From Flavipsychrobacter stenotrophus (GTDB lineage: Bacteria > Bacteroidota > Bacteroidia > Chitinophagales > Chitinophagaceae), in the NCBI GenBank assembly GCA_947379685.1, contig CANCOG010000210.1, forward strand, positions 1 through 8,136: 8,136 nt of DNA, given 5' to 3'. Shown piece after piece: positions 1 to 5,676 of the stretch. The position numbers and the translations under genes were made by a program. The notes below the pieces were generated by a model, which ran no database searches, was not told where the DNA came from, and saw only the letters and a list, made by a program, of their open reading frames with translations. How positions within the stretch are numbered: position 1 is the stretch's first letter; each line of letters starts with the position of its first letter.

Positions 1-82
1 CAAGGGCGGGGAGTCTGTAATTGATAATCTCCAGACGCTTTGTGAAATGTGCAATATCGGGAAGGGTGATCTGGTTGACTAG
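1..82 (+). CDS. HNH endonuclease, C-terminal end only (5' truncated by window)
   Basis: The frame starting at base 2 is open to a TAG stop at 80-82 and gives 26 residues. The peptide contains GGES, then DNLQTLC, then a CxxCN pair followed by GKGD. This is the usual end of the HNH nuclease fold: GG, an Asn-Leu-x-x-Leu-Cys stretch, and the CxxC knuckle that often holds a structural zinc, with the final Asn and Lys. The catalytic His-Asn part lies mostly upstream of the window. HNH domains cut DNA and occur in restriction enzymes, mobile elements and standalone nucleases; the type cannot be told from 26 residues. The gene converges on the acyltransferase genes that end at 362. Confidence comes from the motif, not from length. 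Confidence 0.72.
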   Translation, partial: KGGESVIDNLQTLCEMCNIGKGDLVD

Positions 83-122
83 GAACTTTGATAATTTACC
101 TTCTGTAATAATAAATTCTTAG

Positions 123-237
123 CCGCCGTATAACCCCAACTAAAGGGTGACCTGACCTGTTGCATTACGCATTCATTATCAATTAATTACATGTTGACAA
201 AACACGTCACCCTTTAGGGTTGGGGTCGGTCGGGCGG
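123..237. repeat. Imperfect inverted repeat, possible MITE/REP-like element of about 115 bp
   Basis: The left arm at 132-151 (AACCCCAACTAAAGGGTGAC) is matched in inverted orientation by 206-226; the right arm carries two extra bases. Outside these arms a CCGCC at 123-127 faces a GGCGG at 233-237, so the arms extend to roughly 25-29 bases with a few mismatches. The centre (152-205, 54 bases) is AT-rich and non-coding. The right arm contains its own small palindrome, CCCTTTAGGG. The element lies between two converging genes. A bidirectional terminator is the main alternative, but the 54-base spacing between arms is long for that. I could not identify a convincing target-site duplication. The rest of the gap (83-122 and 238-361) shows nothing I can name. 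Confidence 0.5.
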
Positions 238-361
238 ATGGAATATTCCACTGTGTCCATATACTCAACGGCAAGTGCACAGGCGAGATGCAAGGGTTTT
301 AAATATTTCAATCCATAATGAACTACATTAATGAAAGGATCTCACCCTACACCACCTGCAC

Positions 362-1479
362 TTAACTATTTTGAATGACCAAGGAAGGCTTCATCTTACT
401 TGTCACCCTTTTACCCATCCGGATAAATGGTTTTTCCACCAGCCAGTGCATCGCGGTTGAAAAAGCAACCAGGAGCCCGATATAGCACAATACCATGATC
501 GTCATTGCTATTTCTGGACTTAAAGGAGGCAATATCTTGGCAATGTAGTTATATACGATCCCAATGGCAAGAGGGTGGGTAAGGTAGAGGCTGAATGATA
601 TCCTGCCTATAAATACCAGGATCTTGTTTTCCAGAACGCGTTGTACTTTCTTGCTGTACAAAATGGTAACAAGGAAAACCGCAGAAGCAAGTGCTGTGTA
701 AAAAAACTCATCCATACCCATGAAACCCATCAGATATTTGTAAGTTGGGCCAAACGGGGCAAGCTGATCATAAAACCTGATGGGGAACACAAAGAAGGCA
801 GCCGCTAGAATCAGGTACCTGAACTTGAACCACTTTTTTGTCTTGAAGTTAGCTTCGTTTATTTGTGTATAATATCCTGCCGCAAGTATACCCAACAGGA
901 AATGCATGGAAGAATAGAAATTTTGCCCGGCAACAATAATTAAGGTGAAAATAAGGTAGGGTATGAGGCGTAGGTTTTTGTTGGCAAGTATAACAAAAAA
1001 AGGAAGGAAGAACGATGCCACCATTTCAATGGTCAAAGTCCAGCCTGGGCCATAAAATCGGTTCGTGAAACGAAAAAGGAAGGCTTCTTCCCAAAATCTG
1101 TCATTATTTAGTACGAATATATTTACCATATTATCAATGGTGACCTCTTTATAGGCATAATAGGCATATACGCAGTGAATGACCAAAGCAATAAAGTAGG
1201 CTGGCCACAATCGAAACAACCGGCTGACATAAAATTTCTTAAGGTCAAGAGGTTCTTTTAAAACAATATATTTATATGATAAGACAAACCCGCTAAGTAC
1301 AAAGAAGAAAGAAACGGCATCGCGGCCATTACAGAATATAGATAGAATAGTACAAATGCGGGTACCGAAACATTTTCGTTCAAAAAATGCAGGGCACAAA
1401 CCATTAACGCAGCGATACCTCGTGCAGAGTCCAGGTAAAGAAAGTGCTGTGTTTTTTTTATGATTGGGTTGTTCAGCAT
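362..1479 (-). pseudogene. Acyltransferase-3 family membrane protein, broken by a single-base frameshift
   Basis: The ATG at 1479-1477 opens a frame that gives the family's N-terminus, with LDSARGIAAL and the R-x10-H pair (R20, H31) seen in membrane acyltransferase-3 proteins. Soon afterwards the match moves to another frame, which runs to the TAA at 362 and carries NGRDAVSFFFVLSGF, SRLFRLWP, GWTLTIE, ISFSLYLTHP and VEKP. The switch lies between about 1387 and 1333. Adding one base, most simply to the six-A run at 1382-1387 (six T on the coding strand), restores one frame of 372 residues; the intact neighbour has 375, and the spacing across the break then matches exactly. Such proteins have about ten membrane helices and usually transfer acetyl groups to surface glycans. 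The gene starts 19 bases after the neighbour's stop, so the two probably share a transcript. A sequencing error is possible. Confidence 0.82.
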
Positions 1480-1498
1480 AAGTATTTTTTCGGAACCA

Positions 1499-2626
1499 CT
1501 AATTCGGTGAATTTTTTGAAATGATAAGCGATGGTTTCATTTTCCTGATTAATTTTTTGCCAAGCTTAATAGATGGTAATTCCACAAGGTGATATAGGAT
1601 AAGAGAAAACACCAATGTAATAACCACTACACAGGTAAATATTGTTGGCACGACTATATTCGGATTTTGGGTAGGTAATGCCTTTTCAATGAAATTTAAA
1701 GCGATACTAATGGCAACAGGGTGGACCAGGTAGATGCTAAATGAGATCTTCCCGATAAACAGAAGTATCTTGTTTTCAAGAAACCGCTGTGCTTTTTTAC
1801 TGTATAGTATTGCAACAAGAAATACTGCAGCAGAGAAAGCTGTGTAGGTATTGCCATCCCATCCCATAAAACCTTCAAAGTATTTGAAGGTCGACCCAAG
1901 TGGCGAGAGTGTCTCAAAATGCCTTTTAGGAAACAATAATATTGCTGCTGCTAATATGATGTATCGGTATTTGTACCATTTCCGTTTTGCAAACGACTCA
2001 GGGTTTATTTCGGTATAATAACAGCTGATGATTATACCGAGAAGAAAGTGTGTAGAAGCGTAGAAATTTTGTCCAGCGACTATCAAAAAAAAAAATATGA
2101 GCCATGGGAGTAGCTTCCGGTTCTTAAATGCAATTATTAAATAAAACGGGAGGAGAAACGAGCCAACAAATTCAATTGCCAGTGACCACCCCGGGTAATA
2201 ATACAAATTGTGGAAGCGAAGCATGGCTGCTTCTTCCCAGTAGAGGAATTTATTAGCTATAAAAATGTCATAAAGCTTGCTCCAGGTAAGTTCGTGCCCC
2301 ACATAGAAACCAAACACACAGCCCGCAGTCATGGCCACAAAGAACGGGGGCCACAGCCTGAAAAACCGGCTGACGAAGTATTGCTTTAGATCCAGTGTTT
2401 TATTGAGAACGACGTATTTATAGGAAAGTACGAACCCACTTAAAACAAAGAAGAATGATACTGCATCGTTGCCATTGAAAAAAATACAAAAAACAGCTGT
2501 GTTTGCGCTCTGAGGAAATTTATTGCAATAAAAGTGCATGATAAAAACCATCAGCGAAGCGATGCCTCTTGCCGAATCAAGATACAGGAAGTGATTACCC
2601 GACTGTTTTTGGTTTTCTTCTGCCAT
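1499..2626 (-). CDS. Acyltransferase-3 family membrane protein (intact copy)
   Basis: This 375-residue polytopic membrane protein belongs to the acyltransferase-3 family, whose members move acyl groups, usually acetyl, from a cytoplasmic donor onto sugars of surface or secreted glycans. Visible family marks in order: LDSARGIASL with the R20-x10-H31 pair in the first helix (key residues in characterised members), NDAVSFFFVLSGFVLSYKY at 53-71, SRFFRLWPPF at 86-95, PGWSLAIEF at 145-153, ISFSIYLVHP at 294-303 and LVELP near 347-351. No fused SGNH domain is present. The ATG is followed by a short polar stretch before the first helix; no clear Shine-Dalgarno lies ahead, as is common in Bacteroidota. 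It is preceded by the accC terminator, so it likely has its own promoter in 2627-2730. The frameshifted gene downstream is a close paralogue, so the pair arose by tandem duplication. The substrate is unknown. Confidence 0.88.
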   Translation of the reverse strand: MAEENQKQSGNHFLYLDSARGIASLMVFIMHFYCNKFPQSANTAVFCIFFNGNDAVSFFFVLSGFVLSYKYVVLNKTLDLKQYFVSRFFRLWPPFFVAMTAGCVFGFYVGHELTWSKLYDIFIANKFLYWEEAAMLRFHNLYYYPGWSLAIEFVGSFLLPFYLIIAFKNRKLLPWLIFFFLIVAGQNFYASTHFLLGIIISCYYTEINPESFAKRKWYKYRYIILAAAILLFPKRHFETLSPLGSTFKYFEGFMGWDGNTYTAFSAAVFLVAILYSKKAQRFLENKILLFIGKISFSIYLVHPVAISIALNFIEKALPTQNPNIVVPTIFTCVVVITLVFSLILYHLVELPSIKLGKKLIRKMKPSLIISKNSPN

Positions 2627-2730
2627 TGATATTTAGGTCACAATATAGAAAATAAAAGGGCAATGGCAGTCTATGCTTGTAAAAAGCGATTGACTCGCCA
2701 ATCAGGTTTACAATGTAACACAGTTAATGA

Positions 2731-2775
2731 AAAAGGCAGTGTATTGCTAAAACTGACGCAAGTACACTGCCTTTT
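2731..2775 (-). terminator. Intrinsic terminator after accC
   Basis: The arms AAAAGGCAGTGTA (2731-2743) and TACACTGCCTTTT (2763-2775) pair perfectly. The stem continues inward with TTGC (2744-2747) against GCAA (2758-2761) past one unpaired G, around a 10-base loop. Read on the minus strand the hairpin is followed by five T. It begins 35 bases beyond the accC stop and should end the accC transcript before the acyltransferase genes. Confidence 0.85.
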
Positions 2776-2809
2776 ATGATATCGTTCAGCCGAAAACTGA
2801 ATGTACAGA

Positions 2810-4147
2810 CTAAACCAATTTGAAACTTTCTATGAACTTGGTCGTAAAATTCCCCTTCCGGAAATCTTCGTTACGCATCAGCTGAAGATGGAAAGGAATA
2901 GTAGTCTTAATGCCTTCAATTACATATTCGCTCAGAGCGCGTTCCATTGTGTTTATGGCTTCTTCCCTGGTCTGAGCCACCGCAATAACTTTAGCGATCA
3001 TGGAGTCATAATAAGGAGGAATTGTGTAGCCAGCATAAATATGAGAATCGACCCTGACACCATGCCCACCGGGAGTGTGCAGGATATTGATCTTACCAGG
3101 ACAAGGGCGGAAATCGTTATAAGGATCTTCAGCATTAATACGGCACTCAATGGCATGTATCTTTGGTTCGTAGTTACGACCACTGATAGGCACACCCGCT
3201 GCAATTTTTATTTGCTCCTTAATAAGGTCATAGCTGATCACCTCTTCCGTTACACCATGTTCTACCTGTATCCTGGTGTTCATTTCCATGAAGTAGAAGT
3301 TACGGTGTTTGTCCACAAGGAACTCGATAGTACCAACGCTTTCATAATTGATAGCTGAAGCTGCCTTAATCGCCGCTTCGCCCATCTTCTGGCGCAATTC
3401 AGGAGTCATGAATGGAGAAGGTGATTCTTCAACCAGTTTTTGGTGGCGGCGCTGAATAGAACAATCGCGCTCACTCAGATGGCAAACCTTACCAAACTGA
3501 TCTCCGGCAACTTGTATTTCTATATGGCGTGGTTCTTCTACAAACTTTTCCATATATATACCATCATTCTTGAAAGAAGCAGCGGCTTCAATTTTCGCAG
3601 TACTGTAAGCATGCTCAATTTCCGACTCCTTCCAAACAACACGCATACCCTTGCCACCACCACCGGCGGTAGCCTTTATGATCACAGGATAACCCATGTC
3701 ATTGGCCAGGCGCTTTGCCTCATCCACGCTTTGCAGCAAGCCTTCAGAACCCGGAATTACAGGAACGTTAGCCCTTATCATGGTTTCCTTTGCAGTAATT
3801 TTATCGCCCATAGAGCGAATCATTTCCGGCGTAGGTCCTATGAATTTGATGTTATATTTAGCACAGATCTCAGCGAAATTTGCATTTTCAGCAAGGAAAC
3901 CATAACCCGGATGGATCGCATCAGCATTGGTTATCTCAGCTGCAGCCATAATGTGCTGTATGTTGAGGTAAGAATCGCTGCTTTGTGGCTTACCTATGCA
4001 CACTGCTTCATCAGCAAAACGCACGTGCAGACTATCTTTATCGGCAGTAGAATAAACCGCAACAGTACGTATGCCCATTTCGCGGCAGGTACGTATAATT
4101 CGCAGGGCTATTTCCCCCCTATTGGCAATCAGTATTTTTTTAAACAC
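2810..4147 (-). CDS. accC: Acetyl-CoA carboxylase biotin carboxylase subunit AccC
   Basis: Biotin carboxylase uses ATP and bicarbonate to carboxylate the biotin carried on AccB, the first half-reaction of acetyl-CoA carboxylase in fatty-acid synthesis; it is cytoplasmic. The 445-residue length is normal. Visible in order: the N-terminal ILIANRGEIALRI, the HPGYGFLAEN segment (79-88), the ATP-grasp domain with K116 and the glycine-rich loop at 162-168, SERDCSIQRRHQKLVEE (225-241), then E288, N290, R292 and E296 in the catalytic EMNTRIQVEH motif, and the C-terminal domain with RINAEDP. Numbering here coincides with E. coli AccC. Residue 298 is Gly where Pro is nearly always found. The start codon is GTG; an in-frame stop lies 12 bases upstream and the N-terminus fits the family, so the start is secure. 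The gene follows accB after 189 bases, an unusually wide gap. Confidence 0.97.
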   Translation of the reverse strand: MFKKILIANRGEIALRIIRTCREMGIRTVAVYSTADKDSLHVRFADEAVCIGKPQSSDSYLNIQHIMAAAEITNADAIHPGYGFLAENANFAEICAKYNIKFIGPTPEMIRSMGDKITAKETMIRANVPVIPGSEGLLQSVDEAKRLANDMGYPVIIKATAGGGGKGMRVVWKESEIEHAYSTAKIEAAASFKNDGIYMEKFVEEPRHIEIQVAGDQFGKVCHLSERDCSIQRRHQKLVEESPSPFMTPELRQKMGEAAIKAASAINYESVGTIEFLVDKHRNFYFMEMNTRIQVEHGVTEEVISYDLIKEQIKIAAGVPISGRNYEPKIHAIECRINAEDPYNDFRPCPGKINILHTPGGHGVRVDSHIYAGYTIPPYYDSMIAKVIAVAQTREEAINTMERALSEYVIEGIKTTIPFHLQLMRNEDFRKGNFTTKFIESFKLV

Positions 4148-4159
4148 AAATAAAATTTA

Positions 4160-4187
4160 GAAGTCAAAAATTAAAAGTCAAAAACTA
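4160..4187. repeat. Two-copy 14-base tandem repeat upstream of accC
   Basis: GAAGTCAAAAATTA (4160-4173) is followed directly by AAAGTCAAAAACTA (4174-4187), differing at two positions. Fourteen is twice seven, and on the minus strand the T-rich units keep a seven-base rhythm like the repeats at 4307-4339 and 7452-7477. It lies in the leader of accC, just before its GTG start. Confidence 0.6.
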
Positions 4188-4282
4188 AGGTGAATAGCCA
4201 AAACCTCAAAAACAATTGAAACGCTCTGTTCCAAAATTTGAAGGTATTTACGCTGCTTAGTCGAAACTACATCCTACTAATC

Positions 4283-4311
4283 AAAAACGCCCGAAAAATG
4301 TGGGCATTTTT
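4283..4311 (-). terminator. Terminator-like hairpin between accB and accC
   Basis: AAAAACGCCC (4283-4292) pairs with GGGCATTTTT (4302-4311) through ten base pairs, one of them G-T, around a nine-base loop. On the minus strand the stem ends in GGGCGTTTTT, a typical intrinsic terminator, about 26 bases beyond the accB stop. If active it would end or reduce transcription before accC. On the plus strand the hairpin is also followed by T-rich sequence, so it could work in both directions. Confidence 0.65.
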
Positions 4312-4339
4312 AATTTTTAATTTTTAATTTTTAATTTTA
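4307..4339. repeat. Tandem heptamer repeat TTTTTAA, four copies plus a partial one
   Basis: Four exact copies of TTTTTAA run from 4307 to 4334, followed by a partial copy that overlaps the accB stop codon (4337-4339). On the coding strand the repeat reads TTAAAAA. It abuts and slightly overlaps the terminator hairpin. Short tandem repeats of this sort can change copy number by slippage. Confidence 0.85.
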
Positions 4340-4834
4340 TATCGGTTCTACCATAAATAAAGGCTGGTCATATTCAACAGGAGACGAATCGTCAGCAATT
4401 ACCTTAACAATGCGGCCGCTTACTTCGCTCTCAATTTCATTGAACAATTTCATCGCTTCGATAATACACAATACCTGGCCTACCTTAATTTCATCGCCAA
4501 CATTAACAAACACTTGCTTGTCAGGGCCAGGACTACGATAGAACGTGCCAATCATAGGAGACTTAATGGTAACGAGGTTAGCGCCCGATGGTTCTGCAGC
4601 TGGTGCAGGCTTATCATTTGCCGGGGCCGCCGGAGCCGATTGCTGTTGTTGTGCAGGCATCATTTGTTGCATCATCGGCATTGCTGGTGCCATTGGCATA
4701 GCTGGGTATTGGGCCTGGCCCGCAGAAAATTCCTGCTTGATAGTGATTTTAAAATCGCCATCTTCAATGCTCAGTTCGCTGATACTTGATTTGTTGATCG
4801 TCTTTATCAGCTCCTGTATTTGCTTGTACTCCAT
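4337..4834 (-). CDS. accB: Acetyl-CoA carboxylase biotin carboxyl carrier protein AccB
   Basis: AccB carries biotin on a lysine and shuttles the carboxyl group between AccC and the carboxyltransferase in fatty-acid synthesis. The 165-residue protein has the usual three parts: an N-terminal helix-rich segment (about 1-35, with ELSIEDGDFKITIKQ), a flexible linker (about 36-85) rich in Ala, Pro, Met and Gln, and a C-terminal biotinyl domain (about 88-165). The biotin attachment motif is EAMKL with the target lysine at 129; the thumb segment SPMIGTFYRSPGPD and the closing half GRIVKVIADDSSPVEYDQPL are both present. The linker is notably Met-rich, with seven Met in residues 43-60. It follows efp after 127 bases and precedes accC. 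The ATG at 4834 gives a normal family N-terminus; no clear Shine-Dalgarno is seen. Confidence 0.97.
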   Translation of the reverse strand: MEYKQIQELIKTINKSSISELSIEDGDFKITIKQEFSAGQAQYPAMPMAPAMPMMQQMMPAQQQQSAPAAPANDKPAPAAEPSGANLVTIKSPMIGTFYRSPGPDKQVFVNVGDEIKVGQVLCIIEAMKLFNEIESEVSGRIVKVIADDSSPVEYDQPLFMVEPI

Positions 4835-4877
4835 GAAAATAGTTTTAAGTAAAAATTATTCACCAATAATTAAAGCA

Positions 4878-4918
4878 GGCTAATATAACAGATGTAAAAA
4901 ACATGAGCAATATTAGCC
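4878..4918. promoter_or_regulatory. Nested symmetrical inverted repeat upstream of accB
   Basis: GGCTAATAT (4878-4886) and ATATTAGCC (4910-4918) are perfect inverted copies. Inside them ATGT (4892-4895) faces ACAT (4901-4904) around a five-A loop, with five unpaired bases on each side, so the whole is almost perfectly symmetrical. On the minus strand TACATCTG (4896-4889) differs by one base from the Bacteroidota -7 box TAnnTTTG, which would place an accB promoter inside the repeat about 55 bases before the ATG. It may be an operator, a leader hairpin, or the 3' hairpin of efp; there is no T tract for a standard terminator. Confidence 0.45.
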
Positions 4919-4961
4919 ATTAAACCAATCATCTATCCCAATTAAACGGGCATTATTTAGT

Positions 4962-5528
4962 TTATTCCTTTACTCTTTCCACATAGTTGCCGGTTTTGGC
5001 ATCTATCTTAATAAGGTCACCTTCATTTACAAACAAAGGAACGTTAATGGTAGCGCCTGTTTCCAGAGTAGCCTGTTTTGTAGCCCTGGTTGCAGTATCA
5101 CCCTTAAGTCCTGGTTCTGAATACGTTACGCGCAGTTGAACACTCGCAGGTAATTCAACACTCATTGGGATTTCACTTTCAGTATTGAAAATAACGAAAC
5201 ACTCTTGCCCATCTTTATACAATTGAGGGTTCTCAACCATGTGCTCACCAAGAATGATTTGCTCAAACGAAGTGTTGTCCATCAGGTTAAAACCGCTATC
5301 GTCCTTATACAGGAACTGGTAATTGCGTTTTTCAACCCTTACAGGGAAAATGTTATCACCTGAGTTCCAAGTGTGTTCGATAGTACGGGTATTATCCACA
5401 CCTTTGAGCTTGGCCCAGACTTTGGCAGCTGCTCTTGCTGTCTTGTTCTGTCCGAAATCCACTACTGAGTAAAGGTTGTTGTCCAATTTGATGATCAACC
5501 CTGTACGCATATCTGCTGTTGTAGCCAT
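4962..5528 (-). CDS. efp: Translation elongation factor P
   Basis: EF-P binds between the ribosomal P and E sites and speeds peptide bonds at consecutive prolines. The 188-residue length is normal. Domain I begins MATTADMRTGLIIKLDNNLY; domains II and III follow, with FEQIILGEH in the middle and the family signature KQATLETGATINVPLFVNEG (near 148-167) in the last OB fold, ending YVERVKE. The odd part is the domain I tip loop. Where most EF-Ps have PGKG or a related short loop holding the modified Lys or Arg, this one reads FGQNKTARAAAKVWAKL (25-41), about two residues longer and without PGKG. The frame is clean through this loop, so it is not a sequencing slip. Possible tip residues are K29 and R32. 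It follows the GT-C gene after 148 bases, has a good -7 box, and precedes accB, a common Bacteroidota order. Confidence 0.96.
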   Translation of the reverse strand: MATTADMRTGLIIKLDNNLYSVVDFGQNKTARAAAKVWAKLKGVDNTRTIEHTWNSGDNIFPVRVEKRNYQFLYKDDSGFNLMDNTSFEQIILGEHMVENPQLYKDGQECFVIFNTESEIPMSVELPASVQLRVTYSEPGLKGDTATRATKQATLETGATINVPLFVNEGDLIKIDAKTGNYVERVKE

Positions 5529-5554
5529 GAAATATGTTATTTTTTATACGGACT

Positions 5555-5562
5555 GCAAATGT
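5555..5562 (-). promoter_or_regulatory. Candidate -7 box of the efp promoter
   Basis: On the minus strand the sequence reads TACATTTG followed by CAGTCC, an exact match to the Bacteroidota -7 consensus TAnnTTTG. It sits 26 bases before the efp ATG. I see no strong TTG-type -33 element at the expected spacing, only T-rich sequence. If correct, efp starts its own transcript, possibly continuing into accB. Confidence 0.6.
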
Positions 5563-5637
5563 AAACATAAAAGGGAGAAAGAAAAATGCTTTTATTTTGA
5601 ATATGGCGGATATAGATGCAGAAGGCAGGTTAATTGG

Positions 5638-5664
5638 CTTACAGTGTGTACATGCCACTGCAAG
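5638..5664 (-). other. Hairpin just after the GT-C gene
   Basis: CTT-A-CAGTG (5638-5646) pairs with CACTG-C-AAG (5656-5664) with one mismatch around a nine-base loop. It lies 12 bases beyond the stop of the membrane protein gene. There is no T run after it on the minus strand, so it is not a standard intrinsic terminator; it may protect the 3' end or be chance. Confidence 0.3.
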
Positions 5665-5676
5665 TTGATACTATCG

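Noticed and set aside
1366..1387. Programmed -1 ribosomal frameshifting in the broken acyltransferase (T-TTT-TTG plus hairpin).
   Set aside because: The hairpin has only five pairs and begins two bases after the heptamer, closer than typical stimulators, and the family is not known to use frameshifting.
2627..2730. Promoter for the intact acyltransferase (minus-strand TATATTG about 16 bases before the ATG).
   Set aside because: It matches the -7 consensus poorly and lacks a properly spaced -33 element; a promoter probably exists here but I cannot place it.
3440..4153. A long plus-strand open frame (237 codons) opposite accC.
   Set aside because: It is fully antisense to an unmistakable accC and has no recognisable domain; it is a by-product of accC codon use. 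The same applies to the open frame at 2801-3358.
4307..4339. CRISPR-like array because of regular repeats.
   Set aside because: The units are seven bases with no spacers; this is a simple tandem repeat.
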